DNA from: an uncultured Pseudomonadales bacterium
Lineage (GTDB): Bacteria > Pseudomonadota > Gammaproteobacteria > Pseudomonadales > Azotimanducaceae
Assembly (NCBI GenBank): GCA_958296025.1
Contig: OY282430.1
Location: 1,984,001 to 2,048,000 of the forward strand
DNA: 64,000 nucleotides
Reading direction: 5' to 3'
Shown: one piece after another, positions 41,325-50,965 of the stretch
Position numbering within the stretch: position 1 is the first letter of the stretch
How the letters are laid out: the number at the start of each line of letters is the position of its first letter
Translations under genes and position numbers: made by a program
Notes under the pieces: generated by a model
Databases searched by the model: none
What the model was told of the DNA's origin: nothing
The model's input: only the letters and a program-made list of their open reading frames with translations

Positions 41325-41981
41325 CTAAGCCCCGGCGGCTAGGTCTTGGGCCAGCCAAGGATGGCGGGCCAGATGGGCCGCCTCAAAGGCGCGAATCCGC
41401 TCTGCCTCGGCCAGCGTCAGGCCGATGTCGTCCAAACCCTCCAGCAGCTTGCGGCGGTGCATGGGCACCAGCTCGAAGGCGATCTCGCCACCGTCCGGCA
41501 GAACGATGCGCTGCCGTTCCAGATCGATGGTTAGGGTGAAGCCTTCCTGCGCCTGAACCTGGGCGAACAGTCCATCCACCGTGGCTTCGTCCAAGATGAT
41601 GGGCAGCAGGCCGTTCTTGAAGCAGTTGCCGTGGAAGATGTCCGCGAAGCTGGGCGCGATGACGGCAACGAAGCCGTATTCCATCAGCGCCCAGACGGCG
41701 TGCTCCCGGCTGGAGCCGCAGCCGAAGTTGTCCCGGGCCAAAAGCACCGCCGCGCCTTGATAGCGGGGTTGGTTGAGGACGAAGTCCGCATTTAGGCGCC
41801 GTTCGTCGGGGGTGACGCCGATGTCCCCTTCATCCAGGAAACGCCAAGCGTCAAACAGGTAGTCGCCGAATCCCGTGCGCTTGATGGACTTAAGGAACTG
41901 CTTGGGAATGATCTGGTCTGTGTCCACATTGGCTTGGCCCAAGGGCGCCACCAAGCCGGTCTCCACCCGAAACGCCTTCAT
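41325..41981 (-). CDS. leuD: 3-isopropylmalate dehydratase small subunit
   Basis: A 218-residue swivelling-domain subunit that completes the LeuC active site. Typical motifs are [29 protein letters not shown] and [15 protein letters not shown] 41981 overlaps the leuC stop by 4 bases (ATGA); the longer frame upstream is antisense-like noise within leuC. Confidence 0.98.
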   Translation of the reverse strand: MKAFRVETGLVAPLGQANVDTDQIIPKQFLKSIKRTGFGDYLFDAWRFLDEGDIGVTPDERRLNADFVLNQPRYQGAAVLLARDNFGCGSSREHAVWALMEYGFVAVIAPSFADIFHGNCFKNGLLPIILDEATVDGLFAQVQAQEGFTLTIDLERQRIVLPDGGEIAFELVPMHRRKLLEGLDDIGLTLAEAERIRAFEAAHLARHPWLAQDLAAGA

Positions 41982-43387
41982 AGCAGGACCCTCACGTCGG
42001 TGAAGTGGCCAGTCACCGCGGCGGCGGCGGCCATGGCCGGGCTGACCAAGTGGGTGCGCCCGCCGTAGCCTTGGCGTCCTTCGAAGTTGCGGTTGGAGGT
42101 GGAGGCGCAGTGTTCGCCCGGCGGCAGCCGGTCCGGGTTCATGCCCAAGCACATCGAGCAGCCGGGGGCGCGCCACTCGAAGCCGGCCTTGCTGAAGACG
42201 TCCGCCAGACCTTCGGCCTCCGCCGCCTGCTTGACCAGCCCGGAACCCGGCACCACCAACGCCTGCTTGATGTTGGGCGCCAAGCGACGGCCGGCCACCA
42301 GGCCGGCGGCGATGCGCAGGTCCTCCAGGCGGGCGTTGGTGCAGGAGCCGATAAACACTCGGTCCAAGCGAATGTCGGTGATGGGCTGCTCCGCAGCCAA
42401 GCCCATGTAGCTCAAGGCCCTTTGCCACCCGTCCGCCTTGAGGGCGTCGGCGGCCTTGGCCGGGTCCGGGGTGCAGCCGTCCACACCGGTCACCATCTCC
42501 GGGGAGGTGCCCCAAGTCACTTGCGGGACCAAGGCGGCCGCATCGATTTCCATCGTTTGCTCGAAGGCTGCGTCAGGATCGCTTCTTAAGCTCCGCCAAT
42601 GGGATTCCGCCGCATTCCAAAGGGTGCCCTTGGGGGCAAACGGACGGCCGTGGACATAGGCTAGGGTGGTGTCATCGACCGCCACGAGGCCGGCCCGCGC
42701 CCCGGCTTCAATGGATAGGTTGCACAGCGTCATGCGGCCCTCCATGGACAGGCCCCGCACCGCCTCCCCCATGTATTCGATGGTATGGCCGGAGGCGCCG
42801 GCAGTGCCGATTCTCCCGATCAGGGCCAAGGCCAGATCCTTGGCGTAAACCCCTGGGGGCAAGGCGCCCCGCGTCCGCACGGCCATGTTCCTCGCCTTGG
42901 CCTGGGCGAGGCACTGGGTGGCCAGCACATGCTCCACCTCCGAAGTGCCGATGCCTTGCGCCAAGGCGGCGAAGGCGCCGTGGGTGGAGGTGTGGGAATC
43001 CCCGCAAACGATGGTCATGCCCGGCAAGGTGGCGCCCTGCTCCGGGCCGATCACATGGACAATGCCTTGGCGGGCATCGTGGATGTCGAATTGCAGCACC
43101 CCGTGGCGGCGGCAGTTCGCGTCCAAGGTCTCCACCTGCTCCCGGGCCACGGGATCTTCGATGCCGGCAACGCCGGCGCCCCGATTGTCCGTGGGCACAT
43201 TGTGGTCAGGCGTGGCCAGGTTGGCCTGCCGCCGCCACAGGTCCCGCCCGGCCAAACGCAGGCCGGCGAAGGCTTGCGGCGAGGTCACCTCGTGCAGCAA
43301 GTGCCGGTCGATGTAGATCAGGCTTTGCCCGTCGCCTCTTTCGCCGACCAAATGGTCCGCCCAGATTTTGTCGTAGAGGGTTGCCAC
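41978..43387 (-). CDS. leuC: 3-isopropylmalate dehydratase large subunit
   Basis: A 469-residue aconitase-family enzyme. Cluster cysteines are in [12 protein letters not shown] and [13 protein letters not shown], and substrate regions [13 protein letters not shown] and [12 protein letters not shown] are intact. The start is GTG with only a weak ribosome-binding site. The 180-base upstream gap to aroC presumably holds the leu operon promoter, but I saw no clear consensus or leader peptide rich in Leu codons. Confidence 0.98.
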   Translation of the reverse strand: MATLYDKIWADHLVGERGDGQSLIYIDRHLLHEVTSPQAFAGLRLAGRDLWRRQANLATPDHNVPTDNRGAGVAGIEDPVAREQVETLDANCRRHGVLQFDIHDARQGIVHVIGPEQGATLPGMTIVCGDSHTSTHGAFAALAQGIGTSEVEHVLATQCLAQAKARNMAVRTRGALPPGVYAKDLALALIGRIGTAGASGHTIEYMGEAVRGLSMEGRMTLCNLSIEAGARAGLVAVDDTTLAYVHGRPFAPKGTLWNAAESHWRSLRSDPDAAFEQTMEIDAAALVPQVTWGTSPEMVTGVDGCTPDPAKAADALKADGWQRALSYMGLAAEQPITDIRLDRVFIGSCTNARLEDLRIAAGLVAGRRLAPNIKQALVVPGSGLVKQAAEAEGLADVFSKAGFEWRAPGCSMCLGMNPDRLPPGEHCASTSNRNFEGRQGYGGRTHLVSPAMAAAAAVTGHFTDVRVLL

Positions 43388-43567
43388 CGCGATGTCCGCT
43401 TCGTTGCGCGTTGAGCGGGCATTCTAAAGGAGAGATAGGGCATAAGGCAGTTCGACGGAGCAAAAAAACCTGCAAAGTGGTCAATCCGACCGCCAATGGA
43501 AAAACCAGCCAGTGGGCCGAATGCGTTGACGTGCCGCGCCCTCGGGGAAGGCCGTCGGCGAATTGCC

Positions 43568-44653
43568 TTAAGGTCTCCCGCCCGTCGGCGGCGACCAGCC
43601 TGTTTGCCCCCGATGGCGAAGCAGATGATCCATCAACACCAAGGCCGTCATGGCCTCGGCTATGGGGGTGGCGCGGATGCCGACGCAGGGGTCGTGGCGG
43701 CCCTTGGTGACCACCTCGGTTTCATTGCCCTCGACATCGATCGTTCTGCCTGGCGTGGTCAGGCTTGAAGTGGGTTTTAGGGCCAAGCGGGCGACGACGT
43801 CCTGGCCCGAGGAGATGCCGCCGAGCACACCTCCGGCGCTATTGCTCAGAAAGCCTTGGGCGGACATCTCGTCGCGGTGCTCCGTGCCCCGTTGTTGCAC
43901 CACATCGAAGCCATCGCCGATGGCCACGGCCTTGACCGCGTTGATGCCCATCAGGGCACCGGCCAACTCCGCATCCAGCTTGGCGAACACGGGTTCCCCC
44001 AGCCCCACCGGCACGCCGCCGGCCAGCACGGTGATTTCCGCGCCGATGGAGTCCCCGTCCCGACGCAGGCTTTCGATCAGGGCGGCGATGGCCGGCACCC
44101 GCCCTGGCTCCGGGCAGAAAAACGGGTTTTCCTCCACGGCGGCCCAGGACTCGAAATGGGGCCGGATATGGCCGATGGCGGATAGGTAGCCACGCACCCG
44201 CACACCGGCCAGCTCGCGCAGGCACTTCTTGGCGATGGCCCCGGCGGCCACCCGCATCACCGTCTCCCGGGCCGAGGCCCGACCGCTGCCGCGATGGTCG
44301 CGGACGCCGTATTTGTGATGGTAGGTGTAGTCGGCATGGGCCGGGCGAAACAGCTTGCGGATGGCCTCGTAGTCTTTGCTCTTCTGATCCTCGTTCTCGA
44401 CCAGCAGGCCGATGGGGGTGCCCGTAGTGCGCCCCTCGAAGACCCCGGAAAGTATGCGCACCAAGTCCTTCTCCCGCCGCTGGCTGGTGAACTTGGAGCG
44501 TCCCGGACGGCGCCGGTCCAGATCCGGCCGCAAATCCTCGATAGACAGCGCGAGGCCAGGCGGGCAGCCATCGACGATGGCGCCCAAGGCCGGACCGTGG
44601 CTCTCGCCAAAGGTGGTGACGGTGAACAACTGGCCGAAGGTGTTGCCGGACAT
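43568..44653 (-). CDS. aroC: Chorismate synthase
   Basis: A 361-residue FMN-dependent last enzyme of the shikimate pathway. Family signatures are [50 protein letters not shown] and the C-terminal [10 protein letters not shown]. It lies 9 bases after prmB, an arrangement (prmB-aroC) common in gammaproteobacteria. Confidence 0.98.
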   Translation of the reverse strand: MSGNTFGQLFTVTTFGESHGPALGAIVDGCPPGLALSIEDLRPDLDRRRPGRSKFTSQRREKDLVRILSGVFEGRTTGTPIGLLVENEDQKSKDYEAIRKLFRPAHADYTYHHKYGVRDHRGSGRASARETVMRVAAGAIAKKCLRELAGVRVRGYLSAIGHIRPHFESWAAVEENPFFCPEPGRVPAIAALIESLRRDGDSIGAEITVLAGGVPVGLGEPVFAKLDAELAGALMGINAVKAVAIGDGFDVVQQRGTEHRDEMSAQGFLSNSAGGVLGGISSGQDVVARLALKPTSSLTTPGRTIDVEGNETEVVTKGRHDPCVGIRATPIAEAMTALVLMDHLLRHRGQTGWSPPTGGRP

Positions 44654-44662
44654 GGGCCCGCC

Positions 44663-45631
44663 CTAACTGACTTCGGCGGCAGTATGGGATTCCAAGGCCG
44701 TCGCATCAAGCAGAAAAACCCCGGCACCGCCGGCCGGCAGGTCCGGCCAAACGAATGGCAGCCTTGGCCAAGCGCGTTGCACCCGCCAAACGTTCATCCC
44801 GGCTTCGCCCAGCAGCAGGCCACTTGCCGTCAAATGCTCGGGCACCGCTTCAAGCAGGCGGCGCAACACCGCCAAGCCGTCCTCGCCTCCAGCTAGGCCG
44901 ATGGCCGGCTCCCAGGCGAACTCCGGCGGCAGGGTGGCCATGTCGTTGGCATCCACATAGGGCGGGTTGCAGAGGATGAGATCGTAGGGGCTCGCCCGCA
45001 CACCCGCAAAGAGGTCCGCGCAGACCACCTGCACCCGATCCGAAAGGCCAAGGCCGATGACATTGCGCCATGCCGTGGCCACCGCCAAGGGGTCGATGTC
45101 CGCCAAGGTGATCTCGGCGCACGGGTATTGTCGTGCCGCCAGCAACCCTAGGGCACCGCAACCGCAGCATAGGTCCAGGATGCGGGCAGGGGCTTCCTTC
45201 AGCCAAGGGCGCAGCCCGTTCAACAGCAAAGGGCCAATCGGCGAGCGTGGCACCACCAGCCCAGGCGCAATTTGCAGGCGCAGCCCGCAGTAGGGCGCTT
45301 CCTCCAACAAATAGGCCAAGGGTTGGCGCTCCCGAACGCGCCGCTCGGCCAGTTGCCTGATCCTGGCGAGTGCGACCTGGTTCAGGACCAGTCCAAGGGA
45401 GGTCTCATCATCCGGCAGGCCTGTCACGCCCAACACCAAGGCCACGGCTTCATCCCAGGCGTTGCCCGTGCCTTGGCCGTAGCACAGCGGCGCAGCAACG
45501 AACCGCTCATGCACCTCAGTCAAGATGACCGACAAAGGCAGTGCGCCGATTTCGGCTTGGCTGTCCTTACTCAAGGCCCGGCAGGCGGATGACGCATTGG
45601 TGGCCCCGAAACGATGAGATCGAAGATTCAA
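44663..45631 (-). CDS. prmB: Ribosomal protein L3 glutamine methyltransferase
   Basis: A 322-residue HemK-family enzyme that methylates a glutamine of ribosomal protein L3. SAM-binding ILDLCCGCGALG and the NPPYVDANDM motif, which distinguishes PrmB from PrmC, are visible. The TTG start overlaps the stop of the upstream DUF4892 gene (TTGA). The first about 20 residues extend beyond the E. coli protein, so a start further in is possible. Confidence 0.92.
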   Translation of the reverse strand: MNLRSHRFGATNASSACRALSKDSQAEIGALPLSVILTEVHERFVAAPLCYGQGTGNAWDEAVALVLGVTGLPDDETSLGLVLNQVALARIRQLAERRVRERQPLAYLLEEAPYCGLRLQIAPGLVVPRSPIGPLLLNGLRPWLKEAPARILDLCCGCGALGLLAARQYPCAEITLADIDPLAVATAWRNVIGLGLSDRVQVVCADLFAGVRASPYDLILCNPPYVDANDMATLPPEFAWEPAIGLAGGEDGLAVLRRLLEAVPEHLTASGLLLGEAGMNVWRVQRAWPRLPFVWPDLPAGGAGVFLLDATALESHTAAEVS

Positions 45632-46608
45632 TCGCGCCGCTGGCGGTGCGGCAACACCAGTTCGATGCGGGCCACGGCACCGTTGGCCCGGGGCAGCAGC
45701 GGACCGGCGCCGAAGGGAATCAACACCGGGGGCACCTCCCCCGCCAAGCGGCCTTGCAGCCGTGCCTGCACTGCGCGGGCGCAGCGCTCCGAGTGCGCCA
45801 GCAGCACCGTGGAATCCTCCGGCCCATAAAGGTGGCAGACCACATGCAGGGTCATGCGCTCAAAGGCGGCGAGACGTGGCGCCAGGGCATCCAAAACGGC
45901 AAGGTCAACCTCGGGGATGCTGCCGTCCCGGCGCGGGCGAACTTGCTCCAACACCGCAAACCCCTTGCCGGCCAAGTCCTCCACCAAGGTGGCGTTGGCG
46001 GCCACCTCCACCTCCTCCCGAGGATGCAGCGCCTCCACATGGACGTAAATGCGCCGATTGCCCCGCTCGATCACATAGGCGGACGCCAGCTCCCCGCCCC
46101 GGTCGGCGGCAATGTAGAACTGATTGGCCTCCGGGCCGAACAGGATGGCCTGCTGAAACACCTGGTTGGCCCAGCCGTTGCTGCGCCCACAATCCCGGCC
46201 CCGGCAACTGAACAGGGCGCCTGGCCCCAATATGGTCTGGTAATGATCGACGACCTCATCCAAGGGCGTACCCATGGGCACCTGATAGGTGACCCGTACG
46301 GAGGCCGCGTCCAAGCGCAGTTTGCGCTCGATGCGCAGTTCCCGGCGGATCTTCTCGACGGCGCTGACGATGAACTCCCGTGGCGCGAACTCATCCTCGC
46401 GCTGGTAAGCCACGATCCAAGCGCGGGGAAAGCGGGCGATGCCGTCCGGGTCCACCGACCCAGGCAAGTCCGCCACCGGCCAACCCAAGGCCGGCAGCCA
46501 GCCAAACATGAAGGCGAGCCAACCCCATGCCAAACGCCGCAGTGGTCGGCAAGACGACGCCAACCAAGGCAAGCGCTCGGAATCACGCAAAATGGACGGG
46601 CTGCACAC
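45628..46608 (-). CDS. DUF4892 domain protein with OmpA-like C-terminus
   Basis: A 326-residue probable envelope protein. The N-terminus carries a signal sequence (LAWGWLAFMFGWLPALG). The DUF4892 region includes FSCRGRDCGRSNGWANQVF and LFGPEANQFYIAAD. The C-terminal 110 residues resemble an OmpA-like peptidoglycan-binding fold (VHVVCHLYGPEDSTVLL, SERCARAVQARL). The start is taken as GTG 46608. Function is not known; it is divergent from the envelope cluster beginning at 46853. Confidence 0.8.
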   Translation of the reverse strand: MCSPSILRDSERLPWLASSCRPLRRLAWGWLAFMFGWLPALGWPVADLPGSVDPDGIARFPRAWIVAYQREDEFAPREFIVSAVEKIRRELRIERKLRLDAASVRVTYQVPMGTPLDEVVDHYQTILGPGALFSCRGRDCGRSNGWANQVFQQAILFGPEANQFYIAADRGGELASAYVIERGNRRIYVHVEALHPREEVEVAANATLVEDLAGKGFAVLEQVRPRRDGSIPEVDLAVLDALAPRLAAFERMTLHVVCHLYGPEDSTVLLAHSERCARAVQARLQGRLAGEVPPVLIPFGAGPLLPRANGAVARIELVLPHRQRRD

Positions 46609-46852
46609 TATCGGCGGCGAGTGGATTCACAATCAGACTGCTGGCTCGATTTTCGTTGGGCGGCCCGGTGGCTGCTTCGCGCCCTGTTGCACCGACCAAC
46701 TCGCCCGACGGCGGAGACTCTGCCTTGGCGGTCGCCCCGCTGTCAACCGTTCGTCTTGTCAGGGACTTGTGCGCCTTGACTTGTGTTTAGGCTGGTTTCA
46801 CACTTCCCGCAGCCGGCTGAACAGGGGCCGAGCGGCCAACAACCGATTGATC

Positions 46853-48337
46853 ATGGCGATGCTGCACCACGAACATGGCGGGCTTGGGAACCTTGGCGCG
46901 CGCTTGGTGCGCTCACTGGGCGCGCTGACGTTGGCCATTGCCCAAGGCCTTTCCGCCGCGCCAGCCGAATCTTCGGCGCCGTCGAATGAATCCACCAATG
47001 GCGGTGGGCCTAGCGAAGCCGCAGCAGGCGGCGCACTGGCCGAACCCGCCGCCGTCGAATCTCCCACAACGCCGCAACCCGGCGAAACCTCCATAGACGA
47101 CGAGCCGGTGTTGGGGCCGGCGCCCATTGAGCGGATCGAGACGGCCCTTGGGGAAGCGGTTTCGCCCTTGGATGCGGTGGAGGTGGACATCGACAACAGC
47201 GAATATGAGAAGGCGCAGACCTCTCTGACCGCCTACATCCGCGCCTTGGAGTCCGCCCGCCACCGGCATCATGGGGATCTCGCCAGGCCGCTTACCCTGC
47301 TGGGGGACGCCCAGTTCGGGCTCGGCAACTATATCGAGGCGCTGCAAAGCTATGCCATGGCAGTGCATGTCAGCCGCGTCCATGACGGCCTGTTCACGCC
47401 CTTGCAGGTGGAGGCGGTATATAAGCAGTCGCAGGTGCTGCAGCGCCTCGGCCAGCCGGAGGAAGCCTCCAGCCGTGAGCAGTACGCCTTCGAGGTGCTC
47501 TACAAGGCGCACGGCCCGGAAAGCGAGGCACTGCTGCCGGGCATCTTCCGCCTCGCCCGGTGGCACAACGACAGCTACAACATCTTCGCCGCCCGCCGCC
47601 TCTATGAGCAGGCGCTGAAGATTCATGCGGCCAACGGCAACATGGGCCAGCCGGCGGCCATTCCCGCCCTGCAAGGCCTGGCGGAAACCTACCGCATGGA
47701 GCGCTTTCCCCCCTTCTACACCACTTCGGAACGGGGGGTGCCCTCCTACGCCGTCAACTCACGGCCAGGCCTGCGCACCTCCACATTCGACGCACCCTTG
47801 ACCATCAACAACTTCCCGGTGGCGGAACGGGCTCTGCAGGAGATCATCCGCATTCGCCGGACGGATCTTGAAAGCGGTCCCGTGCCGGTCTCCAAAGCTA
47901 TCCTGGAGCTGGCCGATTGGCATCTGCTATGGGAGCGCTTCAACAAGGCGGAGGTTCTCTATGAGCATGTTTACTCGGTCTTTGAGAAGCTCGACGATGT
48001 GGACGCCGACGGATACTTCGCCAAACCCAAATTGCTGCACATCCCATTGCCGCGGGATCCGAAGCCGCCGCCAGTGAAGCGGCGCGGGGAGCAAAGCACC
48101 GGTTTCGTCAAAGTGGGGTTTGGGGTTTCCCCCACTGGCGGTGTGCAGAGCATGGCGGTGCTGGCCTCCGAACCCAAGGGGCTGATGGACTTCCCAGTGC
48201 GCCGCAGCCTGCGCAACGCCCGCTACCGCCCCGCCTTGGTGGACGGCCAAACGGCGCTTTACGAATCCGAGACCTACCGCCACGAATTCAAGTATTTTGA
48301 AGAATCGGAGAAAGAAGAAGAGGATAATGAAGGTTAG
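46853..48337 (+). CDS. TPR protein with TonB-like C-terminal domain; first gene of the envelope cluster
   Basis: A 494-residue secreted or anchored protein. A hydrophobic N-terminal segment (about 14-37) is followed by a Pro/Glu/Ala linker and TPR-like helices (about 105-385, for example DAQFGLGNYIEALQSYAMAV). The C-terminal about 80 residues (FVKVGFGVSPTGGVQSMAVL, then SLRNARYRPALVDG) resemble the TonB C-terminal fold, which in TonB contacts outer-membrane partners. The double ATG at 46853/46859 sets the start. It opens a run of twelve same-strand genes and lies 244 bases from the divergent DUF4892 gene, so the main promoter is probably there. Confidence 0.75.
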   Translation: MAMLHHEHGGLGNLGARLVRSLGALTLAIAQGLSAAPAESSAPSNESTNGGGPSEAAAGGALAEPAAVESPTTPQPGETSIDDEPVLGPAPIERIETALGEAVSPLDAVEVDIDNSEYEKAQTSLTAYIRALESARHRHHGDLARPLTLLGDAQFGLGNYIEALQSYAMAVHVSRVHDGLFTPLQVEAVYKQSQVLQRLGQPEEASSREQYAFEVLYKAHGPESEALLPGIFRLARWHNDSYNIFAARRLYEQALKIHAANGNMGQPAAIPALQGLAETYRMERFPPFYTTSERGVPSYAVNSRPGLRTSTFDAPLTINNFPVAERALQEIIRIRRTDLESGPVPVSKAILELADWHLLWERFNKAEVLYEHVYSVFEKLDDVDADGYFAKPKLLHIPLPRDPKPPPVKRRGEQSTGFVKVGFGVSPTGGVQSMAVLASEPKGLMDFPVRRSLRNARYRPALVDGQTALYESETYRHEFKYFEESEKEEEDNEG

Positions 48338-48632
48338 TCTGCATCCAAGGTCACCTTATCCGGCCAGGCCGCGCCAAAGGGGGACGAGGGCGGATCACCG
48401 GCCCTGCCAGCAGATGCGGCGCTGGCAATTGCCGTGCATTTGGGAACTGCGTTGCGTCATGGCGCCGTACAGCTTGGATTCAGGATCGGGTCAGCACATT
48501 GATGCGACCGACCAGCTTTTCGTGACTACGGAGCGCCGAACACATGCGCCAAACCTGCGCCCCATACCCAGCCGTTGATCGCCCTGAGGCATCGTTTGAG
48601 CGGATGGCTTGGACGAGAGCCGTGCCGCCGCA
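48338..48632 (+). other. 295-base gap, no convincing gene
   Basis: This gap separates the TPR/TonB-like gene from the lipoprotein gene. An open frame of 83 codons starts within the end of the upstream gene (ATG 48327) and stops at 48578, but its Arg/Pro-rich composition suggests out-of-frame reading of GC-rich DNA. No terminator hairpin or clear promoter was recognised. Confidence 0.4.
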
Positions 48633-49730
48633 ATGAAAACCACCCTCAAAGCCGCGCCCTTGCTGTTGCTGTTGCTGCTGTGGGCCTGTGCGCCCATTTC
48701 GCCCCTTTATCCGCAACAGCCATCCACCCCTTCCAGCCCCAGTGGAAGCTCAGCAGGCGGCGCGTCAGGCGGTTCGAGCGGCGGCATGCCCAGAGGCGGC
48801 ATGCCCGGCGGGGGCGGACCCAGCGGCGGAGCGCCCGGTGGAGGGCTGCCAAGCCCCAGTGGTCCACCTTCGGGAACGGGGCTGCCAACGCCGCCCGGTC
48901 AAGGCGCCGGCGCCGGTTCCTCTACAGGAATGCCGGGTGGCGGCGCTCGCATCCCGCCACCTCCGAGCGCACCTGGGGGCTCAGGGCCGGGCAGTCCACC
49001 CAGCGGCGCAACGGCCGGGGGCTCCCCATCGGGAGGCACTCCGAGCGGTTCGAATCCTCCCGGCGGCGGACCTGGAAGCTCCTCTCCTGCAGGCGCAACG
49101 CCGGCGGGTTCCATGCCGGGCGGATCCGCAGGCGGCAGCTCGGCAGCGAGCGGCGCAATGCCCGGTGGTTCCAGCCCTGGTGGCCCGACTGCGGGCGGCG
49201 CAACGCCCGGTGCTTCAACAGATGGCGGCGCAATGCCTGGGGGCACCACCTCCAGCGGCGCACCCGGCACCTACGGGAGCGATCCGCAGGGGCAAGGCGC
49301 CGGTCGTCCGCCAAGCGCCGACGGCGGGTCCAGCGGTGGCGGATCCGCCTCCCAGGGCGGCGCCTTGGAGCAGGCCCTGCAAACCTTCGACGGAGAGATC
49401 TTGGCGGAGCGGGCCGTCATTGAGGAGCGCTCCAACAGGACAGCCTCTAGAGGTGCTGGTGGCCACAACGCACTGCCGCCGGCCGGCGGTGACGGCGGCG
49501 GCGCTGCAACGGCGGGCCGGGCCGCGTCCGCACCGGCCGCGTCGAGAACGCCGCGCCAAGCTCCGGCGATGCCGGGCCGGGGTGGCGGCGGCCGCGTTGC
49601 GGGCGGCGTTCCAGACGCTAGGGACGACGACATCATCGCCCGCCAACTACGGGAGGCGGCCATGGCGGAACAAGACCCGGCACTGCGGGAAAAGCTGTGG
49701 CGGGAGTACGAGCGCTATAAAGGGAGGTAG
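48633..49730 (+). CDS. Gly/Pro/Ser-rich low-complexity lipoprotein
   Basis: A 365-residue predicted lipoprotein. The signal peptide ends in LLLWAC with lipidated Cys19. Residues about 30-250 are almost wholly Gly, Pro, Ser, Ala and Thr with recurring GGAxPGG and PGGSxxGG units, an extended flexible region. A short helical C-terminus (LEQALQTFDGEILAERAVIE and MAEQDPALREKLWREYERY) follows. Such a tether could span periplasm or cell wall. Composition makes homology detection hard. The next lipoprotein gene starts 2 bases after its stop. Confidence 0.75.
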   Translation: MKTTLKAAPLLLLLLLWACAPISPLYPQQPSTPSSPSGSSAGGASGGSSGGMPRGGMPGGGGPSGGAPGGGLPSPSGPPSGTGLPTPPGQGAGAGSSTGMPGGGARIPPPPSAPGGSGPGSPPSGATAGGSPSGGTPSGSNPPGGGPGSSSPAGATPAGSMPGGSAGGSSAASGAMPGGSSPGGPTAGGATPGASTDGGAMPGGTTSSGAPGTYGSDPQGQGAGRPPSADGGSSGGGSASQGGALEQALQTFDGEILAERAVIEERSNRTASRGAGGHNALPPAGGDGGGAATAGRAASAPAASRTPRQAPAMPGRGGGGRVAGGVPDARDDDIIARQLREAAMAEQDPALREKLWREYERYKGR

Positions 49731-49732
49731 GC

Positions 49733-50953
49733 ATGCGGCGCCTCACTGGTCTCATCTTCATGGCCGCCCTGACGGCCTGTGTTTCCGAATCCGTGCGCAC
49801 GGTGGACATGACGCCGCCGAAGCAATTCAGCGGCGTACAGAGCGAGGAGCATCTTCTGGACATCGGCGTGTCGGTCATGGACCCCAACATTCCAGAAAGT
49901 TTCAATGATCAGGTGGCGCAGCTCATCAATCCGGACATTCGCCGCGCCGAAGCCCAGTTCATGCCCTACTTCGCCAAGAACGTGCTGCAAAGCACCGGCA
50001 ATTGGGGGGCGGTGCGGGTTGTGCCGCGGCCTACCCACGCCGTGGACGTCACCGTTACGGGCAGGATTGTCCAGTCCGACGGCGAGCGCCTCAGCCAAGA
50101 GTTCACCGTCACCGACGCCCGGGGGGTGCGCTGGTTCAGCAAGACCTACCAAGCCTTGGCCAGCAAGTATGCCTACTCCCCCACCATCCCGCCGGACATC
50201 GACCCCTTCCAAGCCAACTACCGCCAATTGGCGGACGACATGCTGGCCTATCGGGAGGGTTTGGACGACGCCACCGTGCGCCGCATTCGCGCCACCGCCG
50301 AGATGAAGTTCGCCAGGGATTTCGCGCCGGACGCCTTCGACGCCTATGTGCGTCCATGGCCTGACGGCGGTTTCGAGCTGCTGCGGTTGCCGGCGGAGGA
50401 TGACCTCATGCTGGCTCGAGTACGCCGGGTGCGGGAGCGGGAATACGCCTTCATCGACACCTTGGACGAGCACTACGCCAACTACCACCGGCAGATGTAC
50501 GGCCCCTATCAGAGTTGGCGCAGCGCCACCCACGACGAGGCGGCCACCCTGCGCGAATTGAAGAACCAAGCCCGCAACCGGGCCTTGATTGGGGCCGCCG
50601 CCATCGGTGCCGGCATCGGCGCCATCTACGACAGCAGCAATCCCTACATCGACGCTACCGGCCTAGTCGCCATCGGCGCCGGCGCGGCCCTCGTCAAGAG
50701 CGCAGTGGCCAAGCGCAACGAAGCCGCCATGCAGGCCGAAGCTCTGCAGGAGATCGGCCTTGCGGCGGAGGCGGAAATCATGCCCTATACGCTGGAACTG
50801 GAGAACGAGACCCTGCGCCTGCAAGGCACCGTGGAGCAGCAATACCAAGAGCTGCGCGGCATTCTGCGGCAACTCTACTTTGAGGACTTGGGCCTGCCCA
50901 TGCCGGAACCGGCCGAAGCGGGCGACCTTGAAACCAACCCCGCCCCTGCCTAG
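49733..50953 (+). CDS. Predicted lipoprotein of unknown function
   Basis: A 406-residue protein with lipobox LTAC (Cys16). The central part contains a beta-rich domain (VTVTGRIVQSDGERLSQEF), a long helical segment and a Gly/Ala-rich stretch (ALIGAAAIGAGIGAIYD) that could contact membrane. A C-terminal coiled coil follows (ELENETLRLQGTVEQQYQEL). GGGAGG precedes the ATG. No family was recognised. It is cotranscribed with the two genes on either side, with 2- and 12-base gaps. Confidence 0.75.
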   Translation: MRRLTGLIFMAALTACVSESVRTVDMTPPKQFSGVQSEEHLLDIGVSVMDPNIPESFNDQVAQLINPDIRRAEAQFMPYFAKNVLQSTGNWGAVRVVPRPTHAVDVTVTGRIVQSDGERLSQEFTVTDARGVRWFSKTYQALASKYAYSPTIPPDIDPFQANYRQLADDMLAYREGLDDATVRRIRATAEMKFARDFAPDAFDAYVRPWPDGGFELLRLPAEDDLMLARVRRVREREYAFIDTLDEHYANYHRQMYGPYQSWRSATHDEAATLRELKNQARNRALIGAAAIGAGIGAIYDSSNPYIDATGLVAIGAGAALVKSAVAKRNEAAMQAEALQEIGLAAEAEIMPYTLELENETLRLQGTVEQQYQELRGILRQLYFEDLGLPMPEPAEAGDLETNPAPA

Positions 50954-50965
50954 GGCCTTGGCCCA

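Noticed and set aside
48688-49908. Alternative 406-codon frame over the Gly/Pro-rich lipoprotein
   Set aside because: A shifted reading of the repeats, rich in Arg/Ala/Pro, with no signal sequence; the chosen frame has a proper lipobox.
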